This document shows, one piece after another, positions 7,425 through 15,161 of a DNA stretch of 64,000 nucleotides. This DNA is from Solirubrobacteraceae bacterium (lineage in GTDB: Bacteria > Actinomycetota > Thermoleophilia > Solirubrobacterales > Solirubrobacteraceae), in the NCBI GenBank assembly GCA_023230855.1, contig JALNWQ010000003.1, forward strand, positions 248,001-312,000, read 5' to 3'. The notes below the pieces were generated by a model that searched no databases, was not told the origin of the DNA, and saw only the letters and a program-made list of their open reading frames with translations. Both the position numbers and the translations under genes were made by a program. Each line of letters begins with the position of its first letter. The stretch's first letter is position 1.

Positions 7425-8828
7425 TCACTTCGGTCCGACGTACTGCAGGATCAGCGCCCCTCCGCCACAGGTGAACGCGATGTAGTTGTAGCGCGAGCTC
7501 ACGGCGGTGCCGGTCACCGCGGTGCCGTCCATGCAGGTGCCCTGCGGCAGCTTGTAGCCCCCGTGCTTGCCGTCGTTGAGCAGGTCGACCCGCAGCCGCA
7601 CGTTCTGCCCCTGGCCGAACGCGACGGCGCTGCCACCGGCGTTGAGCGTCGTGCCCACGCCCGCGCCGTACCGGCGGGTGAGGACGCGGCGGCCCCGGAT
7701 CTCGGCGCGCAGCACCTCGCCGCCGCGGCGGTAGGCGATCGCCCGGATGAATCCGCGGACCTTCCCGCCGGTCGGCGCCCCGTTGTCGGCGCGCGGCTCG
7801 GTGCCCCTGGCGATCTCGCGGCGCTTGCGGTCGGCGACCGTCACGACGTAGATCCGGCCGCGCTTCTCGTAGGCGATCTGGCGGCCGTTGTAGGTCACCG
7901 ACGGGGACCGGACGACGCCGCCGACGATCCGCCGGACCTTGCCGCCCCGGCGGACGTACAGCCCCCGGGTGGTCGTCACCGCGACGATCGACGAGTCGCC
8001 GGCGATCGCGATCCCGGTCGCCGCGCCCGGGGTGGGGACCCGCACGAGCGGGCCACCGTCGACGTTGCCGATCACGGCGTGCGGCACGCCGACGGGCGCG
8101 CCGGCGACGAGGTTCGTCGCGACGGAGAGGAACCCGTACAGCCGGGGCTTCCCCGGGCGGTCCCCACGGTCGGTGTAACCGGACAGCGCCGCGCCCCACG
8201 AGTCGCCGTCGGCGGCGACGCCGCCCATCCCGACCGACAGCAGCCGGGTCGGGCCGACCTCCCACGCGTTGGCGTCCATCGACACCGTGCCGGTGCGCCG
8301 GACGAGGTAGACGTTGCGGCGGCCCCGCTCGACCGGGGTGGCGATGCTCGTCGCCGTCGACGTGTAGGCGACGTAGCGGTTGGCGCGGCTGTCGTGCGAG
8401 ATCGCCGGATCGGTCGCGACGCCGTCGGGCTCCGAGCCCGCCGGGGTGCGGCCGAGCAGGGTCATCTTCGCCAGCCGCTTGGGGTGGATCGCGGCGCGGA
8501 CCGGGTCGACGGCGTCGCGGTCGGGGACGCCGGCGCCGAACGGGGTCGCGGGCGCGACGTCCGCCGCGGGGGCGGCGGGTGCGACGTCGGCGGCGTTGGC
8601 GACGGTCCCGGCGGGGGCGGCGTGCGAGCCGATGGGCGCCGCGGGCGCGCCGGCCCCGGACGCCACCGTCGGGCCCACGGCCGTCCCGAGCGCGCAGGTC
8701 GCCACGACCGCGAGCGCCACGCCCCGACCGGACGGCGCGCCGATCGACGGTGACCGCGCGAACGTCGACGTCGACCGCCCTTCTTCGCCCCGGCGCGTGG
8801 CCGACCGCCTACGGTGCACGGACCCCAT
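7425..8828 (-). CDS. Secreted beta-propeller-like (TolB/WD40-type) protein
   Basis: 467 residues. A long Arg-rich n-region is followed by a hydrophobic stretch (VALAVVATCALGTAVGPTVASGA) typical of a signal peptide and by an Ala/Pro-rich linker. The rest repeats a pattern seen in periplasmic or extracellular propellers: DPAISHDSRANRYVAYTS, NVYLVRRT, SVTYNGRQIAYEKRGRIYVV, AGGSAVAFGQGQNVRL, each resembling a TolB or PD40 blade. The C-terminal segment has two cysteines (QGTCMDGT, IAFTCGGG) that could form a disulfide. No catalytic residues are apparent; it may bind surface ligands. The start at 8828 is supported by TACCGT (8835-8840 on the opposite strand), although it overlaps the divergent gene. 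Confidence 0.65.
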   Translation of the reverse strand: MGSVHRRRSATRRGEEGRSTSTFARSPSIGAPSGRGVALAVVATCALGTAVGPTVASGAGAPAAPIGSHAAPAGTVANAADVAPAAPAADVAPATPFGAGVPDRDAVDPVRAAIHPKRLAKMTLLGRTPAGSEPDGVATDPAISHDSRANRYVAYTSTATSIATPVERGRRNVYLVRRTGTVSMDANAWEVGPTRLLSVGMGGVAADGDSWGAALSGYTDRGDRPGKPRLYGFLSVATNLVAGAPVGVPHAVIGNVDGGPLVRVPTPGAATGIAIAGDSSIVAVTTTRGLYVRRGGKVRRIVGGVVRSPSVTYNGRQIAYEKRGRIYVVTVADRKRREIARGTEPRADNGAPTGGKVRGFIRAIAYRRGGEVLRAEIRGRRVLTRRYGAGVGTTLNAGGSAVAFGQGQNVRLRVDLLNDGKHGGYKLPQGTCMDGTAVTGTAVSSRYNYIAFTCGGGALILQYVGPK

Positions 8829-8840
8829 GGACCGACGGTA
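8810..8840. promoter_or_regulatory. Interlocked divergent promoters and start codons
   Basis: The ATG of the plus gene (8827-8829) and the ATG of the minus gene (8826-8828) share the bases CATG. The -10 hexamer for each gene lies inside the other: plus TACGGT at 8810-8815, minus TACCGT at 8835-8840, six bases from its start. Transcription of one gene should interfere with the other. Confidence 0.5.
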
Positions 8841-9819
8841 CGGCGACGGCGCCGATCCCCCGAGCGATCTGGACGTTCTGCGGATCGTCACCTGGAACGT
8901 CTTCCACGGCCGCGCGGACCCGCCGGCCGGGCGTCCGCTGCTGCACGAGTTCGCGACGACGCTCGCCGGCTGGGCGTGGGACGTCGCCCTGCTGCAGGAG
9001 GTCCCGCCGTGGTGGCCCCCGGCGTTGGCGGCGGCGTGCGGGGCACGGTCCTTCACCGCGCCGACGTCGCGCAACGCGCTGCTGCCGCTGCGTCGGGCGA
9101 TCGCGTCGCGCCGACCGGACCTGCTGAAGAGCAACGGCGGCGGCGCGAACGCGATCCTCGTCCGCGGCGGGCGCCACGTCGACGTCCACGCGCGCGTCCG
9201 CCTGCGGGCGTGGCGGGAGCGACGGGTGCTGCACGCGGTGCGGGTGGCGGTCGACGGAGCGCGACGCGGCCCGGCCGGCGCGACCGCGGACGGCGGCGAC
9301 GCCGCGCGCGGCCCCACGGTGGCGAACGGCGGCGCGGTGGCGAACGGCGGCGCGGTCGCGGGCGGCGGCGCGGTCGCGGGCGGCGGCGCGGTCGCGGGCG
9401 GCGGCACGGTCGCGGACGGCGGCACGGCGGCGGACGGCGGCACGGCGGCGGAGCGCCGGGCGCTCTGGGTCGGCAACGTCCATGCGCAGAAGGGGTCGTG
9501 GGACGACGCCGCGGGGCGGGCGATCCCGGAGGCGGACCTCGCGAGGTGCTTCGCCGCCCTCGCCCGGTGGACGACGACCGGCGCGACGGACGTCGTCCTG
9601 GGCGGCGACCTCAACCTGCCGGCCGACGCCGTCGACACGGCCCTCCCCCCGGGGTGGTCGTGCGTGGCGACGTCCGGGCCCGACCACGTGCTGGTGCGAG
9701 GCCCGGTGCGCCGGGGACCGGTGACGCGCCCGGATCGCGCGACGTTGTCCGACCACGCCCCGCTGTCGGTGGCGGTCGATCCGTCGGTCCGACGCGGTGG
9801 ACCCGGCGACGACGCCTAG
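8827..9819 (+). CDS. Endonuclease/exonuclease/phosphatase (EEP) family protein with internal repeat
   Basis: 330 residues. The metal-dependent EEP fold is shown by LRIVTWNVFHGR at the start (Asn metal ligand), LLQEVPPWW (Glu ligand), GNVHAQKGS, VVLGGDLNLPA (Asp-x-Asn catalytic pair) and the C-terminal SDHAPLSVAV (Asp-His). These enzymes cleave phosphodiesters in DNA, RNA or lipids; which is not clear. No signal peptide is seen, so it is likely cytosolic. Between the central strands lies a 45-residue insertion of Gly/Ala/Val hexapeptide repeats. It converges tail to tail with the SnoaL-like gene, sharing four bases at the stops (CTAG). Confidence 0.82.
   Translation: MDRRYGDGADPPSDLDVLRIVTWNVFHGRADPPAGRPLLHEFATTLAGWAWDVALLQEVPPWWPPALAAACGARSFTAPTSRNALLPLRRAIASRRPDLLKSNGGGANAILVRGGRHVDVHARVRLRAWRERRVLHAVRVAVDGARRGPAGATADGGDAARGPTVANGGAVANGGAVAGGGAVAGGGAVAGGGTVADGGTAADGGTAAERRALWVGNVHAQKGSWDDAAGRAIPEADLARCFAALARWTTTGATDVVLGGDLNLPADAVDTALPPGWSCVATSGPDHVLVRGPVRRGPVTRPDRATLSDHAPLSVAVDPSVRRGGPGDDA
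9316..9450 (+). repeat. 18-bp tandem repeat coding for hexapeptides
   Basis: Seven and a half in-frame 18-bp units inside the EEP gene, encoding TVANGG, AVANGG, three copies of AVAGGG, TVADGG, TAADGG and a final TAA. The period is a multiple of three, so copy-number changes keep the frame. Confidence 0.85.
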
Positions 9820-10304
9820 CGTCGTCGCAGGAGCCCGAACCCCTGGAGCGCCCGCAGCGCACGGTCGCCGACGGTGCCCTCCTCGGGCAGGGCGCCGAGC
9901 TGGACGGCGGCTCCGTAGCGGTCGAGGAACAGCCGGACGCGGTGCAGGCGGTGGGCGGTCGCGTCGAGCTCGCAGACGAGGACGCCGTGCACGTTGACGA
10001 ACCGCTCGGTGGCGGGCAGCTGACCGAGCCACCCGCGGTGGTTGCCGAACCCGCGCAGCGGCAGCGCGACGATGCGGTCCCCGTCGTGCAGGCACGGGCC
10101 GGTCGCCTCGACCCGCAGGTCGGGGAACGCCTCCCACACCGACGACACCCGGTCGACGAGCTCCTGGGCCCCGACGTGCGGCATCCGCCCGAAGGGGTCC
10201 TCGTAGTGCACGTCGTGGGTGACGAGGCGCGTGACGAGCTGCGGGTCCCGCCCCTCGATCGCCCCCGTCACCCGGTCCATCAGGGCGTGCCCGTCGATCT
10301 GCAC
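9816..10304 (-). CDS. SnoaL-like / NTF2-fold protein
   Basis: 162 residues from the GTG at 10304, with a weak -10 (GATCAT) seven bases upstream. The pattern DRVTGAIEGRDPQLVTRLVTHDVHYEDPFG, then AFPDLRVEATGPCLHDGDRIVALPLRGFGNHRG, is typical of SnoaL-like polyketide cyclase or limonene-epoxide-hydrolase-like NTF2 folds: a cone-shaped barrel that binds small hydrophobic ligands. The VHYEDPFG and FVNVHGV segments match the cyclase branch. No biosynthetic genes sit nearby, so the substrate is unknown. Alternatives are a nonenzymatic ligand-binding protein or an ester cyclase. Confidence 0.75.
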   Translation of the reverse strand: MQIDGHALMDRVTGAIEGRDPQLVTRLVTHDVHYEDPFGRMPHVGAQELVDRVSSVWEAFPDLRVEATGPCLHDGDRIVALPLRGFGNHRGWLGQLPATERFVNVHGVLVCELDATAHRLHRVRLFLDRYGAAVQLGALPEEGTVGDRALRALQGFGLLRRR

Positions 10305-10366
10305 GCGCCCGATGATCGCACCCGGAGGGCCGGACGTCCGCGCCCACCGCGCGACCGGGCCGCGCC

Positions 10367-11185
10367 CTACAGCTCCGCCACGCCCTCCATCGGCGTCGAC
10401 GGCAGGGCGTGGGTGCGGCGGGGGATGCGGCCGGCGGTGCGGGCCAGGCGGCCGGACTCGACGGCCAGGCGCATCGCGCGAGCCATGCGGATCGGGTCCT
10501 CGGCGCGGCTCACCGCGGTCGCCAGGAGCACCGCGTCGCAGCCGAGCTCCATCGCCCGCGCCGCCTCGGACGCGGTGCCGATCCCGGCGTCCAGGACGAC
10601 CGGCACCCCCGCCCGCTCGACGATGAGCTCGACGTTGTGCGGGTTGCGGATCCCCAGGCCCGACCCGATCGGCGACCCGAGCGGCATGACCGCCGCGCAG
10701 CCGACGTCCTCGAGCCGGCGGGCGAGGATCGGGTCGTCGTTCGTGTAGGGCAGGACGACGAAGCCGTCGGCGCACAGCTCCTCGGCGGCGGCGAGCAGCT
10801 CGACGGCGTCCGGCAGCAGCGTGCGGTCGTCCCCGATGACCTCGAGCTTGATCCAGTCGGTGCCGAACGCCTCGCGGGCGAGCTTGGCGGTGAGCACCGC
10901 GTCGCGGGCGGTGAAGCAGCCGGCGGTGTTCGGCAGCAGGCCGACCCCGGTGCGGTCGAGGACGTCGACGAGCGACCCGCGCTGGCCGGGGTCGACGCGG
11001 CGCAGCGCGAGGGTGACGAGGTCGGTCCCGGACTCGCGGATCGCGTCCTCGAGCGTCTGCAGGCGGGTGAACCCACCGGTGCCGAGGAAGAGGCGCGACG
11101 ACAGGGTCCGGTCGGCGATCGTCAGCGCGTCCGCGTCGGACCCGTCGGTGACGTCGGGGGGCGGGACGGTCGACGACGACTCCAT
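10367..11185 (-). CDS. thiG: Thiazole synthase
   Basis: 272 residues. ThiG condenses 1-deoxyxylulose-5-phosphate, dehydroglycine and ThiS-thiocarboxylate sulfur to the thiazole ring of thiamine. Family features: SRLFLGTGGFTRLQTLEDAI, ALRRVDPG, LLPNTAGCFTARDAV, catalytic lysine in WIKLEVIGDD (about K113), YTNDDPILARRLEDVGCAAVMPLGSPIGSGLG and VPVVLDAGIGTASEAARAMELGCDAVLLATAV. It has about 20 extra N-terminal residues compared with most ThiG. The start has TACGCT six bases upstream. It stands about 7.5 kb from thiS, thiO and thiE, whereas these genes usually adjoin, and has no riboswitch of its own. Confidence 0.95.
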   Translation of the reverse strand: MESSSTVPPPDVTDGSDADALTIADRTLSSRLFLGTGGFTRLQTLEDAIRESGTDLVTLALRRVDPGQRGSLVDVLDRTGVGLLPNTAGCFTARDAVLTAKLAREAFGTDWIKLEVIGDDRTLLPDAVELLAAAEELCADGFVVLPYTNDDPILARRLEDVGCAAVMPLGSPIGSGLGIRNPHNVELIVERAGVPVVLDAGIGTASEAARAMELGCDAVLLATAVSRAEDPIRMARAMRLAVESGRLARTAGRIPRRTHALPSTPMEGVAEL

Positions 11186-11231
11186 GCTCCCAGCGTAGCG
11201 CCGGGGCTCCGCGTCCCGGCCGGGCGGAGGA

Positions 11232-11705
11232 CTACGCCCCGTCGCGCCCGCCCGCGAGCTGGTCGCGCTCCGCCAGGCGGTTGACGCGGCGGACCTGGGC
11301 CTCGGCGGCGCGGCGGATCGTGTCGGGGTCGGTGGGCTCGGGCAGGTCCGGGACCGGGACCGGACGACCGGTGTCGACGTCGATGGCGACCATCGTGAGG
11401 TACGCCGACGACGTGTGGCGGACCTCGCCGGTGTAGACGTTCTCGGCGAGCACCCGCACCCCGACCTCCATCGAGCTCTTCCACACCGCGTTCACCCGCG
11501 CGTGGAGGGTGAGCAGCTCGCCGACGTCGACCCGCGCGTTGAACGTCATCCGGTCGATCCCGGCGGTGACGCACCGCACCCGCGAGTGGCGCATCGCCGC
11601 CAGGCCGGCGACCTCGTCGCACAGGCGCATGACGACGCCGCCGTGGACGAACCCCCCGTTGTTGGCGTCCTCGGGGCTCATCCACTTCACCAGCGTCGCG
11701 TCCAT
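11232..11705 (-). CDS. Acyl-CoA thioesterase, hotdog fold (YciA/BFIT type)
   Basis: 157 residues. A single hotdog domain with the pattern MSPEDANNGGFVHGGVVMRLCDEVAGLAAMRHSR is characteristic of the acyl-CoA thioesterase family (YciA, brown fat thioesterase), with the conserved Asn-x-x-Gly-x-x-x-Gly-Gly and the Asp of CDE at the catalytic position. The second half reads VWKSSMEVGVRVLAENVYTGEVRHTSSAYLTMVAID, also typical. It hydrolyses CoA thioesters in the cytosol; chain-length preference is unknown. A CATGAT hexamer ends six bases before the ATG. Confidence 0.88.
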   Translation of the reverse strand: MDATLVKWMSPEDANNGGFVHGGVVMRLCDEVAGLAAMRHSRVRCVTAGIDRMTFNARVDVGELLTLHARVNAVWKSSMEVGVRVLAENVYTGEVRHTSSAYLTMVAIDVDTGRPVPVPDLPEPTDPDTIRRAAEAQVRRVNRLAERDQLAGGRDGA

Positions 11706-11733
11706 GGTCGGATCATGCCCGACCGGGCGAGCG

Positions 11734-12108
11734 TCAGCCGCGGCGCATCATCCGGCCGACCGCGGCCATGAGCTCGTCGGTGCGCTCGACGCGCTGCTCG
11801 CCCTCCGCCCCGGCGACGCACGTGCGGGCGTGGCCGTCGAGCAGTCCGAGGGCGACCTTGTCGAGCGCCGCCTGCACCGCGGAGATCTGGGTCAGGACGT
11901 CGATGCAGTACCGGTCGTCCTCGACCATCCGGTCGATCCCCCGCACCTGGCCCTCGATCCGCTTGAGCCGCGCGCGGAGCTGGTCCTTCGTCGCCGAGTA
12001 GCCGCGCGTCACCGGCTTCGTACCGGCGACGGGCGCGGCGTCCGCGACGGACGCGGCCGACGGCGAGGTCGCCGTGTCGGCGGGCGAGGTGTCGGTGGAA
12101 GGCGCCAT
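11734..12108 (-). CDS. csoR: Copper-sensing repressor, CsoR family
   Basis: 124 residues: an Ala/Thr-rich N-terminal tail of about 35 residues, then the four-helix CsoR/DUF156 domain (YSATKDQLRARLKRIEGQVRGIDRMVEDDRYC). The Cu(I) ligands are present: the Cys of RYCIDV, then His and Cys in DGHARTCV, the C-H-C set of copper-specific CsoR proteins. It represses copper-efflux genes until Cu(I) binds. A perfect GC-palindromic operator (12124-12139) lies just upstream and a matching one precedes copZ, so it should control itself and the divergent copper operon. The ATG has TACACT six bases upstream, indicating a leaderless message. Confidence 0.93.
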   Translation of the reverse strand: MAPSTDTSPADTATSPSAASVADAAPVAGTKPVTRGYSATKDQLRARLKRIEGQVRGIDRMVEDDRYCIDVLTQISAVQAALDKVALGLLDGHARTCVAGAEGEQRVERTDELMAAVGRMMRRG

Positions 12109-12114
12109 GGAACC

Positions 12115-12139
12115 AGTGTACCCATACCCCCTGGGGGTT
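12115..12139 (-). promoter_or_regulatory. csoR promoter with CsoR operator
   Basis: Minus-strand -10 TACACT (12115-12120) ends six bases before the csoR ATG. Three bases beyond it lies ATACCCCCTGGGGGTT (12124-12139), a C5-G5 palindrome matching known CsoR/RcnR-class operators. It occupies the region between -10 and -35. Confidence 0.8.
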
Positions 12140-12299
12140 CAACGGGCGCGCCGTCACGACACGACCGCCACCGGCCCACCGCGTACGCTCGACGCATGCC
12201 CGACGCCGCCGGTCGACCGACCCGCAGCCGTCGCCCACGACCACAGGCGGACCACCACGCGGAGCCCGCCACGCGACGGACGCCGCACCGACCCTCGAG

Positions 12300-12324
12300 A
12301 TACCCCCAGGGGGTGTGCTAGCCT
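12300..12324 (+). promoter_or_regulatory. copZ-copA promoter with CsoR operator
   Basis: ATACCCCCAGGGGGTGT (12300-12316) ends two bases before a -10 TAGCCT (12319-12324), the same geometry as on the csoR side. A degenerate third element ATACCCCCTCCCCGTAT lies at 12335-12351, inside the leader. Confidence 0.8.
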
Positions 12325-12375
12325 CTTGAGAGCAATACCCCCTCCCCGTATCGACACCCGAACCGAGGCACCTCC

Positions 12376-12585
12376 ATGAGCCAGAGCAACGAGACCGTCC
12401 ACCGCGTCGAGGGCATGACCTGTGGGCACTGCGAGGCGTCGGTCCGCGAGGAGGTCGAGGAGCTCGACGGCGTCGAGTCCGCCGTCGCCGACCGTGCCGC
12501 CGGCACGGTGACCGTCCGCGGCGTCGCGTCGCGGGACGACGTCCGCCGCGCGGTCGAGGCCGCCGGCTACGCCCTGGTCGACTGA
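12376..12585 (+). CDS. copZ: Copper chaperone, heavy-metal-associated domain
   Basis: 69 residues, one HMA ferredoxin-like domain. VEGMTCGHCEASVREEVEELDGV carries the Cu(I)-binding MTCxxC motif (CGHC) near residue 15; AAGYALVD ends the domain, as in CopZ/Atx1. It delivers Cu(I) to the CopA pump. It is first in the copper operon, behind a CsoR operator and about a 50-base leader, and is followed by a short membrane peptide and copA. Confidence 0.93.
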   Translation: MSQSNETVHRVEGMTCGHCEASVREEVEELDGVESAVADRAAGTVTVRGVASRDDVRRAVEAAGYALVD

Positions 12586-12628
12586 CCCGCGCCCCGCGCC
12601 CACCACCACCAACGCCCATCGCCCTCCG

Positions 12629-12793
12629 ATGTCCACCCCGGTCCGCCTCGCCGCCTTCGCCGCGGCGCTCGTCCTGCTCTTCGGCGGCGGGCTGCTCGCC
12701 GGGAGCCTCATCGATCCCGAGCGCGACGACGCGCCGCCGGCGACGCACGTGCAGGACGCCGCCGGCACGCCCGACGACCGCACGGAGCGATGA
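12629..12793 (+). CDS. Short membrane-anchored peptide in the copper operon
   Basis: 54 residues: MSTPVRLAAF, a strongly hydrophobic stretch (AAALVLLFGGGLLAGSLI) and a short charged tail rich in Asp, Pro and Arg. It has one membrane span and no metal-binding Cys or Met cluster, only one His. Its TGA overlaps the ATG of copA (ATGA), so copA translation is probably coupled to it. The N-terminus resembles, from memory, the anchor of longer secreted proteins found beside actinobacterial copper ATPases; this could be a shortened relative or a regulatory peptide. Confidence 0.65.
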   Translation: MSTPVRLAAFAAALVLLFGGGLLAGSLIDPERDDAPPATHVQDAAGTPDDRTER

Positions 12794-15147
12794 CGATGAC
12801 CGACGCCCGGGACCTCGAGGCCCCCACGACCCGACTGGAGCTGCCGATCACCGGCATGACCTGCGCGTCGTGCGCGAACCGGATCGAGCGCAAGCTCAAC
12901 AAGCTCGACGGGGTCACCGCGACGGTGAACTACGCGACCGAGCGGGCGACCGTCGACTACGACGCCGACGCGATCGGACCGGCGGGGCTCGTCGAGACCG
13001 TCGAGGCCGCCGGGTACCACGCGACGCTGCCGCAGCCGCCGACGACGGATGCGGGCTCCGCGGCCGACGGCGTCCCGCCCGCCGACGCCGCGGCCGAGGC
13101 CGGCCTCGCCGCGCTGCGCACCCGCGTGTGGGTGACGTTGCCGCTGGCGCTCGTCGCGCTCGTCCTGTCGATGGTCCCGGCGCTGCAGTTCGAGCACTGG
13201 CAGTGGGCGCTGCTGCAGATCACGACCCCGGTGATCCTGTGGGGCGCGTGGCCGTTCCACCGCGCCGCGTGGCTCAACCTGCGTCACGGCGCCGCGACGA
13301 TGGACACCCTGGTGAGCATGGGCACGCTCACCGCGTGGCTCTGGTCGCTCTACGCCCTGTTCGTCGGCGACGCCGGGACCCCGGGCATGACGATGAGCTT
13401 CGACCTGCTGCCCGAGAGCAGCGACGAGGACCACCTCTTCCTCGAGGTCGGCGCGGTCGTGACGGCGTTCCTCCTCGCCGGGCGGTACTTCGAGGCGCGG
13501 GCGAAGCGACGGGCCGGGTCGGCGCTGCGGGCGCTGCTGGAGCTCGGGGCGAAGGACGTCGCGATCCTCGACGCCGACGACCGCGAGCGGCGCGTCCCGA
13601 TCGAGGAGCTGACGGTCGGCGACCGGTTCGTCGTGCGGCCCGGCGAGAGCGTCGCCACCGACGGTCGGGTCGTCGAGGGCACGAGCGCCGTCGACCAGTC
13701 GTTGCTCACCGGCGAGTCGGTGCCGGTCGAGAAGGGCCCGGGCGACGACGTGGCCGGGGCGTCGGTGAACGCCGGCGGCCGGCTCGTCGTGCGGGCGACC
13801 CGGGTGGGGAGCGACACCGCGCTGGCCCGCATCGCCCGGCTCGTCACCGACGCGCAGACCGGCAAGGCGCCGGTGCAACGCCTGGCCGACCGGATCTCGG
13901 GCGTGTTCGTGCCGGTGGTGATCGGGATCGCCGCCGCGACGCTCGGGTTCTGGCTCGGCGCCGGGGAGGGCCTGACGTTCGCCGTGACCGCCGCGGTCGC
14001 GGTGCTCGTCATCGCCTGCCCGTGCGCGCTGGGCCTGGCGACCCCGACGGCGCTGCTCGTCGGCACCGGCCGTGGCGCCCAGCTCGGCCTGCTCATCAAG
14101 GGCCCCGAGATCCTGGAGTCGACCCGTCGGGTCGACACGATCCTGCTCGACAAGACCGGCACGGTGACCGAGGGACGGATGACGCTCGTCGACGTCGTCG
14201 TCGCCGACGGCGTCGACCGCGGCGACGCGCTGCGGGTGGCCGGCGCGCTGGAGGACGCGTCCGAGCACCCGATCGCCCGGGCGATCGCGTCGGCGGCGCG
14301 CGCCGAGGCGTCCGGCGCCGTAGCGCCCCTGCCCGCCGTCGAGGGGTTCGCGAACCGGCCGGGCCTGGGCGTCGAGGGCGTCGTCGAGGGCCGTGCCGCG
14401 CGGGTCGGGCGCCCGGCGCTCCTGCAGGAGGACGGCCTGGTCGTCCCGGCGGCGCTCGACGCCGCGCGGGCCGCCGCCGAGGAGCAGGGTCGGACGGCGG
14501 TCCTCGTCGGGTGGGACGGTGCGGCGCGGGCGGTGCTCGTGGTGGCCGACGCGATCAAGCCGACGTCGGCCGAGGCGGTCGCGTCGCTGCGCGCGCTCGG
14601 GCTGCGGCCGGTGCTGCTCACCGGCGACAACGCGACGACCGCGCGGGCGGTGGCGGCCGAGGTCGGGATCGACGAGGTCATCGCCGAGGTGCTGCCGTCG
14701 GACAAGGCGGACGTCGTCCGACGCCTGCAGGACGAGGGCCGCGTGGTGGCGATGGTCGGCGACGGCGTGAACGACGCGCCGGCGCTGGCGCTCGCCGACC
14801 TGGGCCTGGCGATCGGCACCGGCACCGACGTCGCGATCGAGGCGTCCGACCTGACCCTCGTCACCGGTGACCTGCGCGCCGCCGCCGACGCGATCCGCCT
14901 GTCGCGCGCGACGCTACGGACGGTGCGGCAGAACCTGGGCTGGGCGTTCGGCTACAACGTCGCGGCGATCCCGGTCGCGGCCGCCGGCCTGCTCAACCCG
15001 GCGATCGCGGGGGTGGCGATGGCCGCGTCGAGCGTGTCGGTCGTCGCCAACGCCCTGCGCCTGCGTCGGTTCCGCTCGACGTACGGGGCCGGGGTCGCGG
15101 CCGGACCGTCCCCCACCTCGCGACCCGTCCCCGACGACGGCCGGTAG
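12790..15147 (+). CDS. copA: Copper-exporting P1B-type ATPase
   Basis: 785 residues. N-terminal HMA domain with GMTCASC (Cys 25 and 28), then the P1B core: actuator motif TGESVPVEKG, Cu-binding CPC in VIACPCALGLATPTAL, phosphorylation motif DKTGTVTEG, SEHPIARAI nucleotide-domain motif, and GDGVNDAPALALADLG. The last membrane helices contain GYNVAAIP and MAASSVSVVANALRLRR, the YN and MxxSS signatures of Cu(I) pumps. It exports Cu(I) from the cytosol using ATP. It overlaps the preceding peptide gene by four bases and is likely under CsoR control. An Ala/Asp-rich linker follows the HMA domain. Confidence 0.96.
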   Translation: MTMTDARDLEAPTTRLELPITGMTCASCANRIERKLNKLDGVTATVNYATERATVDYDADAIGPAGLVETVEAAGYHATLPQPPTTDAGSAADGVPPADAAAEAGLAALRTRVWVTLPLALVALVLSMVPALQFEHWQWALLQITTPVILWGAWPFHRAAWLNLRHGAATMDTLVSMGTLTAWLWSLYALFVGDAGTPGMTMSFDLLPESSDEDHLFLEVGAVVTAFLLAGRYFEARAKRRAGSALRALLELGAKDVAILDADDRERRVPIEELTVGDRFVVRPGESVATDGRVVEGTSAVDQSLLTGESVPVEKGPGDDVAGASVNAGGRLVVRATRVGSDTALARIARLVTDAQTGKAPVQRLADRISGVFVPVVIGIAAATLGFWLGAGEGLTFAVTAAVAVLVIACPCALGLATPTALLVGTGRGAQLGLLIKGPEILESTRRVDTILLDKTGTVTEGRMTLVDVVVADGVDRGDALRVAGALEDASEHPIARAIASAARAEASGAVAPLPAVEGFANRPGLGVEGVVEGRAARVGRPALLQEDGLVVPAALDAARAAAEEQGRTAVLVGWDGAARAVLVVADAIKPTSAEAVASLRALGLRPVLLTGDNATTARAVAAEVGIDEVIAEVLPSDKADVVRRLQDEGRVVAMVGDGVNDAPALALADLGLAIGTGTDVAIEASDLTLVTGDLRAAADAIRLSRATLRTVRQNLGWAFGYNVAAIPVAAAGLLNPAIAGVAMAASSVSVVANALRLRRFRSTYGAGVAAGPSPTSRPVPDDGR

Positions 15148-15161
15148 CGTCGCGCCGACCG

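Noticed and set aside
5532..8753. Long plus-strand frame opposite argF and the propeller gene
   Set aside because: Low-complexity Arg/Asp/His composition with no domain; the minus-strand genes explain the region.
12195..12320. Small open frame between csoR and copZ
   Set aside because: It overlaps the CsoR operator and has random composition with no start signal.
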